The notes under the pieces: model-generated | Databases searched by the model: none | The model's input: the letters and a program-made list of their open reading frames with translations, nothing else | Told to the model about the DNA's origin: nothing | Part shown: positions 17,459-27,753 of the stretch, piece by piece | How positions within the stretch are numbered: the first letter of the stretch is position 1 | Layout: each line of letters starts with the position of its first letter | Assembly: GCA_027858965.1 (NCBI GenBank) | Contig: JAQIBS010000168.1 | Span: 24,729 to 88,728 of the forward strand | Length of the DNA stretch: 64,000 nt | Direction of reading: 5' to 3' | Source: Kiritimatiellia bacterium | Lineage (GTDB): Bacteria; Verrucomicrobiota; Kiritimatiellia; RFP12; UBA1067 | Position numbers and translations under genes: made by a program

Positions 17459-20188
17459 TTATTTCTTTTCATCACTTTTCTTAGAGCTCGAAGCCCTCTT
17501 TTTAGTACTCGTTTTACTCTTTGCAACCTTCGGTGCCGCACGTTTAGCAGGCGTTTTTTTCTTGCGTGTAACCTTCTTTATTACTGTAACAAGAGGAAGT
17601 TCCCCCTGCATTTTAAAGGTCAAACTCTCTCCATTCTCTGCCACACCAACTACGATCACGCCCTCTGTCAAGACTCCCCTCAACAATTCCTCCGCCATAC
17701 AATCCTCAATATAGCGTTCTACGGTGCGACGCAACGGCCTTGCTCCCAGTGAGGAATTGTATCCCTTGAGAACAAGAAAATCCACAGATTTCTCACTTAA
17801 TTCCAGCGTAATTGACTTCGCAGCCAGACGCTCACGCACCTTGCTCAGCTCAATATCCAGAATTTTTACAACATCTTCTATTGTCAGTTTCTTAAAGACA
17901 ATCAGATCATCAAAACGATTTAACAACTCCGGCTTGAATACCTGTTTTGCCGAAACCATCATACGATCCTTCAGGCGCTCATAATCCACACTTTCAGAGC
18001 CTTTGCTGAAACCAAGGCCCTGTCCTTGACGATCATAATCAAACCCGAGGTTTGAAGTCAGGATAATAACGGTATTACGAAAATCGACCATCACGCCCAG
18101 ACTATCGGAGAGATGCCCCTCCTCTAAAATCTGCAACAGCATGTGCATCACATCAGGATGGGCCTTCTCGACCTCATCAAAGAGCACCACGCTGTATGGG
18201 CGCCTACGGACACGCTCAGTGAGCTGGCCGCCCTCCTCGTAGCCCACATAGCCCGGAGGCGATCCAATCAGCCGGGAAACCGTGAATTTCTCCATATACT
18301 CCGACATATCCAGCTGAATCAAAGCCTTTTCATCTCCAAACATCTGTGCAGCCAAGGCCTTGGCCAGCAAGGTTTTACCAACTCCAGTCGGGCCCAGGAA
18401 CAGGAACGATCCAATCGGACGCTTAGGGTCTTTTAAATCTGCGCGCGCCCGACGCAAGGCACGAGCCACTGACTCGAGGGCCGGCCTCTGCCCGGCCACA
18501 TGCTTCTCAAGTTCATCCTCGATTGTAAGCATACGGGCCTTTTCCGTCTCGCTCATACGCTTAATCGGAACCCCTGTAATATTTGCCACGGTATCCGTAA
18601 TATCATCCAGCGTCACATTCAATGTTTTATCAGAGCACTCAGCTTTCCAGCTAGCCACAACCTCATCGCGCTTCTTGGTTGCAATGCGCTCCTGATCACG
18701 CAGATCAGCGGCCTCTTCAAAGCGCTGATTCTTAATTGCGCTCTCTTTGCTGGCACTCAGTTCACGGATCTTCTTCTCAAAATCACGAATATCCTTAGGA
18801 TAGATAGCCACATGCATCCTGACACGTGAACCAGACTCATCCAGAGCATCAATCGCCTTATCCGGCAGCTGTCGTCCCGGCTGGTAACGCTTGGTTAAGC
18901 GGGCAGCCGCCTCAAGCGCATCCTTCTCATAAATCACGTTGTGATGGGCCTCATAACGAGGGGCTATGCCCTGCAGTATCTCAATGGTCTCCTCCACAGA
19001 GGGTTCATCAACCCGCACAGTCTGAAATCTGCGTTCAAGAGCAGCATCTTTTTCAATGCGTTTGCGATATTCATTCAAGGTGGTAGCGCCTATACACTGC
19101 AACTCTCCACGTGCCAATGCAGGCTTAATGATATTAGCAGCATCCATACTGCCCTCAGCCCCTCCGGCACCGACAATGGTATGCAGCTCATCCAGGAACA
19201 AAATCACCTTGCCGCTGCTGCGCACCTCTTCAACCACGTTCTTCAGGCGCTCTTCAAACTGACCGCGATACTTTGTTCCGGCAACCATCAGGGCCATATC
19301 CAGAGCAACAACGCGCTTGTCCCGCATCAGCTCCGGCACATTACCATCGGCAATAGCCTGGGCCAGCCCCTCAACCACAGCGGTTTTTCCTACACCGGCA
19401 TCACCCAGCAGAGCGGCATTGTTCTTTGAACGACGGCATAAAATCTGAATCACGCGTTCAAGCTCATCTTTACGCCCCACCACAGGATCAAGCACGCCTT
19501 TTTTAGCTAAAGCTGTCAAATCCCGTCCAAAAAGATCAAGCCCTGATTTACCCGGTCGGGAGCCGCCTCCACCGCCTATAAATTGCGCTGGCGAGGCCAT
19601 ACCGGCCCCAAAAATCTCCTCGGGTGTGGGCATGTTGTAAGGACCCATATCCTCATCAGCCTCGTCATCAATTTCATCAAATTCATCATCCATCTCATCG
19701 TCATCGGCATCTTCATCCCGACGCGACTGGTTAACCCGATTAAGACCGGCAAGGATATCATTCATCAGAGGCATAATACTCTCCTGATTGATACCCAGAT
19801 GCTTCAGAACATGGCCTGCCACCCCTTCACCCTCTCTGAGTAACGCTAAAAAAATATGGATGGTTCCCGCAGCCTCAAACCCGGTTGACTTTGCCAGCGA
19901 TATAGCCAACTGCAGCACCTTCTTGGTCCGCGGGGTGTAGGGAAGGTCGCCCCGGCTCGTCACACTGCCGTAAGAACCTACAAATCGCTCGACTGCATTA
20001 CGTATATCGGTAATATTAACCCCGAATTTACCTACAATGTCAGCAACAACACTGCCGTCAACCGCTACAATGCCAATTAACAGATGCTCTGTACCAACAT
20101 AGGGATGATTCAATCCCTTGGCCTCGCGCATAGCAATATCTATCGCAACTATCGCCTGATCTGTATATTTTCCGAAACTGTCTAACAT
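17459..20188 (-). CDS. clpC: ATP-dependent Clp protease ATPase subunit ClpC
   Basis: The 909-residue Hsp100 unfoldase is the partner of ClpP. Order: two Clp-N repeats ([20 protein letters not shown]), a Glu/Asp-rich linker (about 150-185), NBD1 with Walker A GDAGVGKT and [11 protein letters not shown], a middle domain with a UVR-like segment ([14 protein letters not shown]), and NBD2 with GPTGVGKT, then the ClpC-type LGF and C-terminal D2 domain. Unusual is a Lys/Ala/Ser-rich tail of about 40 residues ([14 protein letters not shown], then [16 protein letters not shown]), not found in ordinary ClpC. GAGGAAG precedes ATG 20188. It is the last gene of mcsA-mcsB-clpC, suggesting turnover of arginine-phosphorylated proteins. 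Confidence 0.95.
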   Translation of the reverse strand: MLDSFGKYTDQAIVAIDIAMREAKGLNHPYVGTEHLLIGIVAVDGSVVADIVGKFGVNITDIRNAVERFVGSYGSVTSRGDLPYTPRTKKVLQLAISLAKSTGFEAAGTIHIFLALLREGEGVAGHVLKHLGINQESIMPLMNDILAGLNRVNQSRRDEDADDDEMDDEFDEIDDEADEDMGPYNMPTPEEIFGAGMASPAQFIGGGGGSRPGKSGLDLFGRDLTALAKKGVLDPVVGRKDELERVIQILCRRSKNNAALLGDAGVGKTAVVEGLAQAIADGNVPELMRDKRVVALDMALMVAGTKYRGQFEERLKNVVEEVRSSGKVILFLDELHTIVGAGGAEGSMDAANIIKPALARGELQCIGATTLNEYRKRIEKDAALERRFQTVRVDEPSVEETIEILQGIAPRYEAHHNVIYEKDALEAAARLTKRYQPGRQLPDKAIDALDESGSRVRMHVAIYPKDIRDFEKKIRELSASKESAIKNQRFEEAADLRDQERIATKKRDEVVASWKAECSDKTLNVTLDDITDTVANITGVPIKRMSETEKARMLTIEDELEKHVAGQRPALESVARALRRARADLKDPKRPIGSFLFLGPTGVGKTLLAKALAAQMFGDEKALIQLDMSEYMEKFTVSRLIGSPPGYVGYEEGGQLTERVRRRPYSVVLFDEVEKAHPDVMHMLLQILEEGHLSDSLGVMVDFRNTVIILTSNLGFDYDRQGQGLGFSKGSESVDYERLKDRMMVSAKQVFKPELLNRFDDLIVFKKLTIEDVVKILDIELSKVRERLAAKSITLELSEKSVDFLVLKGYNSSLGARPLRRTVERYIEDCMAEELLRGVLTEGVIVVGVAENGESLTFKMQGELPLVTVIKKVTRKKKTPAKRAAPKVAKSKTSTKKRASSSKKSDEKK

Positions 20189-20247
20189 AAATCTTCCTCT
20201 CTCTATATCCCGCATCGGGCAACCATTTCATGTGGCAGCCCAGGCGC

Positions 20248-21345
20248 TCACATAAACGTTACCTTAATGCCCTTAAGTCTCTCACGCAAGAGCGCCGCAC
20301 GGGTTACGCCCACATGCCCTACTGCCTCGTCAAACGATCCTCTGAAATATAATAAAAAGTTCGAAGACCAGATATCCCGGTGAAGCTTGTCCAGCTGAGC
20401 AAGTGTAAACCCTTTAACAAGCCCCATGGCAACACCGGTTCTTACCCACGAAAGCTCCTCGTACGACTGTGCACGTTCCATAATTACGGAATTTTTCAAG
20501 ACTGCTAAACTACAGGAAATTTTATTATACAATATTCTTTTGATTTTAGCATCGCCCAATGCACGTAATCTGGCCTGTGTCTCCTGCATGACCAGTCCAC
20601 TGACCGCCCGCTCAATTTTCCTAAGAACAACCTCTTCATTATCAGGAACGGCCATGTTGTTGGATACACGCATCTGCTGGCCAAACCCTTCGATGAAAAC
20701 ATCTTCAGATATATCAGCATCCAGTTTTAGCCCCACAGCGCCAAAGGCGGAAACAACCTCCTGCATCTCACCCATAATTATCAAACCGGGCAAATGAACA
20801 TTGATTGAGACCTCCAACCCTGCGCCGCAACACTCGGAGTCAGCCATCAAATAGCCGAACTTCCTGTTCCAGGCATATTTCAGCTGCGTTCCAAACAGGT
20901 CATCCAGCTTATCAACCTCTTCCCAGGCTCTCACCAGCTGAAACCCCGGACGAAGGTCCTGCAGAACAATGTGATGATGTTCATTAACCATGGCAAGAAC
21001 AACACCCGCCGCGCCGGTAATAACTCCTCGGTACTTACTCTGACGCATCTGCTTATGATACTCAGAAAAAACACCTTTTTCGTAAAATTCAATGATTTCG
21101 GGATCAGACAAAGAGGAAAGAGATACAAGCTTCATTCGCTTTTCATCAAAAAGTCCGCTAACAGCGCAGGCCACTTTTTCATAAACAGCCTGACGCTGTT
21201 TGCGAAAACGTAACTTATCCTGTTCAGGCACAGAGTTCCTGCTACTGTCAGGGCTTATAAAGCACTGACCTTTAAGATTTCTGAATAAACGTACCCTGCT
21301 CCAGAGAACAATACCGGGTCTTTTTGACAAACCTGATCTTCTCAC
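20248..21345 (-). CDS. mcsB: Protein arginine kinase McsB
   Basis: The 365-residue enzyme belongs to the phosphagen-kinase-like McsB family, which phosphorylates protein arginines as a degradation tag recognised by ClpC-ClpP. Signatures: WSRVRLFRNLKG near the N-terminus, MVNEHHHIVLQ (nucleotide-site loop with the HH pair), then FGYLMADSECCGAGLEVS and VHLPGLIIMGE (the family usually has TxCPTNxGTGLRASVHLHLP; here Cys is at a shifted place). The start is GTG, overlapping the mcsA stop by one base (TAGTG), with AAGGAGA inside mcsA as ribosome binding site, so translation is coupled. Confidence 0.92.
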   Translation of the reverse strand: MRRSGLSKRPGIVLWSRVRLFRNLKGQCFISPDSSRNSVPEQDKLRFRKQRQAVYEKVACAVSGLFDEKRMKLVSLSSLSDPEIIEFYEKGVFSEYHKQMRQSKYRGVITGAAGVVLAMVNEHHHIVLQDLRPGFQLVRAWEEVDKLDDLFGTQLKYAWNRKFGYLMADSECCGAGLEVSINVHLPGLIIMGEMQEVVSAFGAVGLKLDADISEDVFIEGFGQQMRVSNNMAVPDNEEVVLRKIERAVSGLVMQETQARLRALGDAKIKRILYNKISCSLAVLKNSVIMERAQSYEELSWVRTGVAMGLVKGFTLAQLDKLHRDIWSSNFLLYFRGSFDEAVGHVGVTRAALLRERLKGIKVTFM

Positions 21346-21875
21346 TAATCTCCTTCGGGGCTACCGAGTCCGCGTCCACGGCTCTCAGCATCTTCAAGTT
21401 GCAGCTTAAGGCGGAAGACATCATCAAAACGACTCTCACGCACAGCATCCTCAATCTGACTCTTCAAAGCCACAACCTCAACTCTGGAATCGGATTCGGG
21501 CGGTCTTTTCCCGCAATATCCATCAGCCAGCTGTCGTTCAAGTATCTCTTTTTCAAAAGTTTTATAGCAATCAGGACAACCCAAATTTTTATAGGAGGCA
21601 TTTTTTGTAACCGTAAACCCACAGGAGGAACACCGTTTGCCGGCAACGCCTAGATCAGCAGAGATGTTAATGGTGGCATCCATAAAGACATTTACATCGG
21701 GGACAATGTCATCCTGTTCTCCACTGTTTAAAGCAGAAGCAACCTTTCCCATAGAACACCCTGAACTCTCCTGCATTGCACATTTATTGCATACAAAAAG
21801 GTCCTGTTCAATTCCATCAGCGATTTTTCTTATTGCCTGTTCTACTTCATTTAAATTACATAGTTCACATTTCAT
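21345..21875 (-). CDS. mcsA: McsA, zinc-finger activator of McsB
   Basis: The 176-residue protein has paired CxxC zinc-binding motifs (CELCNLNEVE, FVCNKCAM; then RCSSCGF and LGCPDCYK) and a C-terminal UVR motif (ALKSQIEDAVRESRFDDVFRL). McsA activates the arginine kinase McsB and links it to ClpC. The length matches Firmicutes McsA. First gene of the mcsA-mcsB-clpC operon. In Bacillus a ctsR repressor gene precedes it, but here none is present, so heat-stress control must differ. Confidence 0.92.
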   Translation of the reverse strand: MKCELCNLNEVEQAIRKIADGIEQDLFVCNKCAMQESSGCSMGKVASALNSGEQDDIVPDVNVFMDATINISADLGVAGKRCSSCGFTVTKNASYKNLGCPDCYKTFEKEILERQLADGYCGKRPPESDSRVEVVALKSQIEDAVRESRFDDVFRLKLQLEDAESRGRGLGSPEGD

Positions 21876-21936
21876 TAAGCTAACCTACCTGATTTTATAC
21901 TTTAAATTCTTATTACTTCCTCTCAATTTCCGTTTT

Positions 21937-21966
21937 ATTATATCACAACCATAACGCTGTAATCAA
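21937..21966 (-). promoter_or_regulatory. Candidate sigma-70 promoter of mcsA-mcsB-clpC
   Basis: On the minus strand TTGATT, an 18-base spacer, then a consensus TATAAT, about 60 bases before the mcsA start. I see no CtsR heptad repeats and no CIRCE element around it. Confidence 0.6.
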
Positions 21967-22059
21967 TGCACCCAGCTGAAAAACAACAAAGATTTAGCGA
22001 GGAAAATGCCAGCAGGTGAAAGTTGCGCCGATCACTCGTGCCTGCCAGACAAAATACAT

Positions 22060-22250
22060 CCAGTTACTTCAGTTTTTTAGTTTTCATAGTTCATTATTTT
22101 TTCAAAGTTTGCGACGCATCCGTCTACGCCCTTCGGGCTTCGCCGGACAAGCGACGCACGACCAAGTGACTCACTACCAGGCACCTGACTGCTGACACCT
22201 GAATCCTGACTCCTGCCCCCTTTTGGCGGAACTCTCACCACGTGCCACTT
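22060..22250. other. Divergent intergenic region with repeat words
   Basis: Between mcsA and nifU (21876-22331) no gene is supported. It holds a GCCC-TTC-GGGC palindrome (about 22130-22140), the words GCGACGCATCC and AAGCGACGCACG, and an array of CCTGACT-like words (CACCTGACTGCTGACACCTGAATCCTGACTCCTG). Confidence 0.4.
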
Positions 22251-22255
22251 GATTC

Positions 22256-22285
22256 TTGCCACTTTTCCAAAAACAATGATATTAT
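22256..22285 (+). promoter_or_regulatory. Candidate promoter of nifU-nifS
   Basis: TTGCCA (22256-22261), an 18-base spacer and TATTAT (22280-22285). The start codon at 22332 is preceded by a strong GGAGGA ribosome binding site. No IscR-like or Fur-like site was recognised. Confidence 0.5.
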
Positions 22286-22331
22286 GTTCCTCTAATAAAT
22301 AAAAAACTAACCTTGCCTGGAGGAAAATAAT

Positions 22332-23183
22332 ATGTGGGACTATAGTGATACAGTAATGGACCACTTTCGTAATCCGCGAAATGTAGGTAAAATTGAAAAC
22401 CCTGACGGAAGCGGCACAGTTGGCTCACTTGCCTGCGGCGATGCTTTAACCCTGATGTTCAAACTTGATGAAAACAAGTGTATCACCGATGTCAAATTCC
22501 AGACCTTTGGCTGCGCCAGCGCCATTGCCTCATCATCAGCCCTGACCGAGATGCTCGCAGGCAAAACCATCGAAGAGGCTGAAAAAATTACAAATAAAGA
22601 TATCGCCGCATTTCTGGGTGGACTTCCTGACCAGAAAATGCACTGCTCAGTGATGGGTCGCGAAGCCCTGGAGATGGCGATCCATAACTATAAAACCGGC
22701 GAAACCATAATGAAACAACTCGATGATCACATCGTATGTACCTGTTTTGGTATCTCTGAAAATGAGATCCGGCGTATTATCACAGAGAACTCCATAACCA
22801 ATATCGAAGAGGTGACCAACTACTGCAAAGCCGGTGGCGGCTGTGGAATGTGCCAAAGCGATATCCAGAAAATTATCGATCAGATTGAATCCGACAAAGC
22901 GACCACAACACCGCCCCCGCAGAGCAGCCCGAACAAAAAGCTGACCAACCTGCAAAAGATCAAACTGATCGAAGAGGTCGTCGAACGTGAGATCCGCCCC
23001 CGCCTGCAAAAGGATGGTGGTGACATTGAGCTAATTGATGTGGTTGGAAATCAGGTCATTATCGCATTCAGGGGAATGTGCGCAGGTTGCCAGTCCTCTG
23101 GATTCACCAAACAGGATTTCATTGAAGCAAAACTGCGCGAGTTTGTTAATCCTGAAATCAGCGTTACCGAAGAGGAAAAATAA
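22332..23183 (+). CDS. nifU: NifU-type Fe-S cluster scaffold (three domains)
   Basis: The 283-residue protein has full NifU architecture. An N-terminal IscU domain carries the cluster-binding Cys (SLACGDAL, TFGCASAIASSSALTE, MHCSVMG). A central BFD-like [2Fe-2S] domain (IVCTCFGISENEIRRII ... CKAGGGCGMCQSDI) has four Cys. The C-terminal NifU domain has GMCAGCQSSGFT (CxxC) preceded by RPRLQKDGGDIELID. It assembles Fe-S clusters from sulfur supplied by the neighbouring NifS. No nitrogenase genes are nearby, and such NIF-type systems serve general Fe-S biogenesis in many anaerobes, so nitrogen fixation should not be inferred. Confidence 0.95.
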   Translation: MWDYSDTVMDHFRNPRNVGKIENPDGSGTVGSLACGDALTLMFKLDENKCITDVKFQTFGCASAIASSSALTEMLAGKTIEEAEKITNKDIAAFLGGLPDQKMHCSVMGREALEMAIHNYKTGETIMKQLDDHIVCTCFGISENEIRRIITENSITNIEEVTNYCKAGGGCGMCQSDIQKIIDQIESDKATTTPPPQSSPNKKLTNLQKIKLIEEVVEREIRPRLQKDGGDIELIDVVGNQVIIAFRGMCAGCQSSGFTKQDFIEAKLREFVNPEISVTEEEK

Positions 23184-23188
23184 GAGAA

Positions 23189-23327
23189 TCAGTTCTAAAG
23201 TTCTGAAATGCGAGAGTTCTAAATTGCAGCTCCCGCACTCACATATTGAAAAACTTTAGAACTTTAGAACTTCTTTAACCTTCAACAACTTCAACGACTT
23301 TAACCCTTTAACCCTTTAACCTATTTA
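23189..23327. repeat. TTTAGAACTT / TTCAAC / TTTAACC word array
   Basis: Degenerate tandem words fill the nifU-nifS gap: AGTTCTAAAGTTCTGAA and its inverse ACTTTAGAACTTTAGAACTT, then CTTCAACAACTTCAACGACT and CCTTTAACCCTTTAACC. Related arrays lie at 1059-1111, 26690-26715 and 27700-27783. Confidence 0.7.
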
Positions 23328-23329
23328 TT

Positions 23330-24511
23330 ATGAAAACAATATATTTAGATAACAACGCCACCACCTGCATTGCTCCTGAGGTACGTGAGGCAATGGAACC
23401 GTTCTTTAATGAGCGTTACGGAAATCCCTCCAGTATGCACTTCTTTGGAGGGCGAATCGGAAAAGATATCCAGAAAGCCCGTGCAGAAATTGCAGCTTTC
23501 ATCAACGCCGCCCCCTCGGAGATCATCTTCACCAGTTGCGGAACCGAGAGCGACAACATGGCCATCACAGGCTGTGCAGCTGTCATGGGAAATAATGCAA
23601 AGATCATTACATCCCGGGTGGAACACCCAGCGGTGCTGGGTCCCTGCCGTAACCTCAAAAACAAAGGCAACCAATTAATCGAACTCAGTGTCGACAGTCT
23701 GGGACAGCTTGATATGGATGGTTACCGTGCCGCACTTAAGGGAGAGGGCAACAAACTGGTCAGTATTATGTGGGCAAACAATGAGACCGGCGTAATCTTT
23801 CCTATGGACGAACTGGCGGCTCTGGCTAAAGAGGCCGGAGCTATTATCCATACCGATGCTGTGCAGGTTGCCGGTAAGATTCCGATTGATGTACAAAAAA
23901 CCCCTGTCGATATGCTCTCTATCTCCGGACACAAGATCCATGCCCCCAAGGGAATCGGATTTTTATATGTACGTCGCGGCACCCGTCTGCGCACATTCAT
24001 GCTGGGCGGACACCAGGAGAACGGCCGACGCGGTGGCACCGAAAATGTGCCTTACATTGTCGGTCTGGCAAAAGCCGTTGAACTGGCAACTGAAAATATG
24101 AAAGCTGAGAGCAGGCAGCTCGCGTATCTGCGTAACAAACTGGAAAAAGGGCTGTTGAGCTCATGTCCTGATGCCAGAGTTAACGGTGACACAATCAACC
24201 GCCTGCCTAACACATCAAATATCAGCTTCGAATTCATCGAGGGAGAGGCCATCCTCTATCACGTCAGCGATCTGGGAATCTGCGCCTCAACCGGCTCTGC
24301 CTGCGCTGCCGGTTCGCTTGAGCCCTCACATGTTATCCGCGCCATGGGGGTCCCATTCACCGCAGTACATGGTTCTATCAGATTCAGCCTCAGCCGCTAT
24401 ACCACAGAGGAAGAGATTGACTACGTTCTGAAGAAATTCCCGCCGGTCATCCAAAAACTGCGCAAACTATCGCCTTTCAGCAAAGATTCAATGCCACCGG
24501 CTGGAATGTAA
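23330..24511 (+). CDS. nifS: Cysteine desulfurase NifS
   Basis: The 393-residue PLP-dependent class V aminotransferase-fold enzyme removes sulfur from cysteine for Fe-S assembly. Signatures: IYLDNNATTCIAPEV, the PLP Lys in SISGHKIHAPKGIGFLY (about residue 203), His in TSRVEHPAVL, and the catalytic Cys loop ICASTGSACAAGSLEPSHV (about 325). The short active-site loop and sequence place it in the NifS/group I family. It has no clear ribosome binding site; it lies 146 bases after nifU, separated by repeat words, and the pair is likely co-transcribed. Confidence 0.95.
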   Translation: MKTIYLDNNATTCIAPEVREAMEPFFNERYGNPSSMHFFGGRIGKDIQKARAEIAAFINAAPSEIIFTSCGTESDNMAITGCAAVMGNNAKIITSRVEHPAVLGPCRNLKNKGNQLIELSVDSLGQLDMDGYRAALKGEGNKLVSIMWANNETGVIFPMDELAALAKEAGAIIHTDAVQVAGKIPIDVQKTPVDMLSISGHKIHAPKGIGFLYVRRGTRLRTFMLGGHQENGRRGGTENVPYIVGLAKAVELATENMKAESRQLAYLRNKLEKGLLSSCPDARVNGDTINRLPNTSNISFEFIEGEAILYHVSDLGICASTGSACAAGSLEPSHVIRAMGVPFTAVHGSIRFSLSRYTTEEEIDYVLKKFPPVIQKLRKLSPFSKDSMPPAGM

Positions 24512-24518
24512 AGGGAAT

Positions 24519-25577
<1,059 letters not shown>

Positions 25578-25632
25578 ACATACCATATAAATAAAATAGG
25601 TTGTTGCGGCATTTGCAACAGAAAGGTGGAAT

Positions 25633-26397
25633 ATGAGCGGACATAGTAAATGGCAAACGATTAAACATAAGAAGGGCGCGGCTGATGCCAAGCGCGGTAA
25701 GATTTTCTCTAGAATCGCTAAGGAAATCACAGTTGTCGTCAAACAGGGCGGTGCAGACCCCGGAGCCAACCCTTCACTCAGAACCCTGATCTTAAAAGCC
25801 AAGGGTTCCAATATGCCGAACGACAATATTGACCGTGCCATTAAAAAAGGTACCGGCGAGCTGGCTGCGGATATTCTGGAAGATATCACATATGAGGGTT
25901 ACGCCAGCGGTGGAGTAGGCTTGGTTGTTAAAGTTCTTACAGATAACAAGAACCGCGCAGCTGCTGAAATCCGTAATATCTTCAAAAAGAACAACTCCGA
26001 GTTTGCAAGTCTAGGCTCTGTTGCCCGTGGCTTTGTACGCAAAGGCACCATTATGATTCCTATGGCCGACGGTTTAACCGAAGATCATGTAATGGAGATT
26101 GCTCTGGGTGCGGGAGCTGAGGATATGGAAACAGATGAGGGCGGTTTCACAATTGACACCGAGCCCACCATGTTCCATGAAATCTGCGCGGCTCTTGAAG
26201 AGGCAGGCCTCAAATACGACATGGAAAACTCACAGGTCGGACTGGTTGCGATACAGACGGTTCCTGTCGCGGACCTGGGCGTGGCCCAGTCCTGCAATAA
26301 ATTCATCAACATGCTTGAAGATCATGAAGATGTGCAGGATGTATTCTGTAACTGGGATCTGGATGATGCCATTGCCGAAAAACTTGGCGAAGAGTAA
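25633..26397 (+). CDS. YebC/PmpR/TACO1-family regulator
   Basis: The 254-residue protein begins with the family hallmark MSGHSKWQTIKHKKG, then DAKRGKIFSRIAKEI, and contains MPNDNIDRAIKKGTGE and the later GYASGGVGLVVKVLTDNKNRAAAE. Members bind DNA as transcription regulators or promote translation of difficult sequences (YebC/TACO1). Length and domains are normal. It has a good ribosome binding site (GAAAGGTGG) and a terminator 25 bases after the stop. Which of the two roles applies cannot be decided from sequence. Confidence 0.95.
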   Translation: MSGHSKWQTIKHKKGAADAKRGKIFSRIAKEITVVVKQGGADPGANPSLRTLILKAKGSNMPNDNIDRAIKKGTGELAADILEDITYEGYASGGVGLVVKVLTDNKNRAAAEIRNIFKKNNSEFASLGSVARGFVRKGTIMIPMADGLTEDHVMEIALGAGAEDMETDEGGFTIDTEPTMFHEICAALEEAGLKYDMENSQVGLVAIQTVPVADLGVAQSCNKFINMLEDHEDVQDVFCNWDLDDAIAEKLGEE

Positions 26398-26420
26398 CCA
26401 TCTCATAGATCACATATATG

Positions 26421-26452
26421 AAAAGCACGGGCCAACGGTCCGTGCTTTTTTT
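26421..26452 (+). terminator. Rho-independent terminator of the yebC-family gene
   Basis: AAAAGCACGG (26421-26430) pairs with CCGTGCTTTTT (26440-26450), followed by a U-run. A downstream plus-strand gene is absent. Confidence 0.88.
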
Positions 26453-26585
26453 GCTCATAAAATCTCATTATAAGTTAACTAAAGCTGCTTTCAGCCGCAA
26501 CCAATTTTTTAACCGCGACCACCGAAGGTAGAGGCTGGCGCGAAGCGACGGCAACGAACGAAGTGAGAGCCAATCTCCGCGAATA

Positions 26586-26643
26586 GATGTGGCAATTTCA
26601 TCCCCGCTACGCGGGGTCGTTAATCACTTGAAATTGCCACATC
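26586..26643. repeat. Nested palindrome (15-bp outer arms, 6-bp inner arms)
   Basis: Outer arms GATGTGGCAATTTCA (26586-26600) and the exact complement TGAAATTGCCACATC (26629-26643) enclose CCCCGC-TAC-GCGGGG (26602-26616), another 3-nt-loop palindrome. The rest of 26460-26704 holds AGCCGCAACCAATTTTTT (also near 3730) and no gene. Confidence 0.8.
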
Positions 26644-26704
26644 AAGTAAATTATTATTGCAACTAGCACACCCCGGAACTTCAGCACTCTCACACTTCAG
26701 AACT

Positions 26705-27196
26705 TTAGAACTTCTTTTCCTCTTCAATCATTAAACTCTTAAGCACATTAACCACGGAGTTCTTACGTGTCACCAGAATTGCTTTTATCGAGCGTTCTTT
26801 CAATCCGAGGATCTCTCCCATCAATAAAGAATCCACATCCAGACGGCAAATCAGAACCCGCCCACCCTCTTTATGCTGAAGAAACTTTAATTCACGGTAA
26901 AAACGGGGAGATCCATCATTGCTGACAATCAGCAGTCGTGATATGCGGTCGCTCTGATTATCAACATTCAACAGTCCCTTGCGTTCACTCGCCAAACCCT
27001 TCTCTATCGCCTCATAGCCAATAATCAATTCGCCAAGACTCTTTGCATAAAAAATATTCTTACGCAACTCAGGATTCAATTTCAGGGCAGGAATATATAT
27101 ACCGGAATCACTATATAATTCAAATTTTTCTTTTTCCAATGCGGCCTGAACCTCGGCCTCAATATTATCTTTTGCCAATTGTTTAGGTAATTTCAT
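26705..27196 (-). CDS. Uncharacterised 163-residue protein
   Basis: A soluble mixed alpha/beta protein with no signal peptide and no motif I recognise. The N-terminus is helical (LPKQLAKDNIEAEVQAALEKEK), and the centre has DRISRLLIVSNDGSPRFYREL and GRVLICRLDVDSLL. Its last residues (EEEKKF) and its stop codon are encoded within the TTCTAAAGTTCTGAA repeat words. It stands alone, without a good ribosome binding site. Coding is supported by length and ordinary composition only. Confidence 0.55.
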   Translation of the reverse strand: MKLPKQLAKDNIEAEVQAALEKEKFELYSDSGIYIPALKLNPELRKNIFYAKSLGELIIGYEAIEKGLASERKGLLNVDNQSDRISRLLIVSNDGSPRFYRELKFLQHKEGGRVLICRLDVDSLLMGEILGLKERSIKAILVTRKNSVVNVLKSLMIEEEKKF

Positions 27197-27241
27197 GCCA
27201 CCAATAATACCCCATCCCGCATTATTTTAAAAGCATTCAAA

Positions 27242-27300
27242 ATAATTCGCCGCTGCGAATTATACAATTCCGCTGCGCGGAATAGCATTAGCGAAATGCA
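27242..27300. repeat. Three-palindrome cluster related to the 30435/40865 element
   Basis: ATAATTCGC-CGCT-GCGAATTAT (27242-27263), ATTCCGC-TGC-GCGGAAT (27267-27283) and GCATT-AGCGA-AATGC (27285-27299). The middle hairpin has the same arms as that at 40908-40924 with another 3-nt loop, so it is a diverged relative of the three-hairpin element. The rest of the 27197-27753 gap holds only repeats. Confidence 0.75.
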
Positions 27301-27521
27301 TGTATAATGTTCAGTGTCACCAATCCCGCCTTGCGGAATTTTCAAAGGCCTAAAAAACAGCAGACCGCACCCATTTTTTACCTTCAGTTTTTTACCTAAA
27401 AAAATAACCCGCACTCCACCCGTCCTGAGCAGGTTGAAAAATCTTTCAACTTATTAAATTCATGCAAATTTTTAACCCTCGCAGAGGCGCAGAGATCGCA
27501 GAGTTTTATTGCTCCATGAAT

Positions 27522-27611
27522 TATCTCTCACAGAGTCGCAGAGAACACTGAGAGAAAACGATTAAAAATATACTCTGTGAACTCTGTGCCTCTGTGCCTC
27601 TGTGAGAGATA
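27522..27611. repeat. 90-bp element with 14-bp terminal inverted repeats (second copy)
   Basis: Same ends as 3781-3863 (TATCTCTCACAGAG ... CTCTGTGAGAGATA) and nearly the same interior, with an additional TCTGTGCC unit near its right end. Flanked by CGCAGAGGCGCAGAGATCGCAGAG-type words (27479-27503). Confidence 0.8.
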
Positions 27612-27753
27612 AAAAACGTGCGTAAAACATTTGCTTATCACGTAGAATCAGTTCCTCCTTCGTCAAGACTCCGGCGTGACATGTTGGTTGCGGCTCTGCT
27701 GCTTTAGAACTTTAGAACTCTCGCACTTTAGCACTTTAGAACTTCTCCCCCTT

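Noticed and set aside
22077..22364. 95-codon minus-strand ORF upstream of nifU
   Set aside because: It is made of repeat words and overlaps the nifU promoter and start; no protein-like features.
23189..23327. Tandem words as a CRISPR array
   Set aside because: Units are 7-12 bases, degenerate, with no constant spacers or cas genes.
22332..24511. nifU-nifS as evidence for nitrogen fixation
   Set aside because: No nitrogenase or nif regulatory genes are present; NIF-type Fe-S assembly is common in non-diazotrophs.
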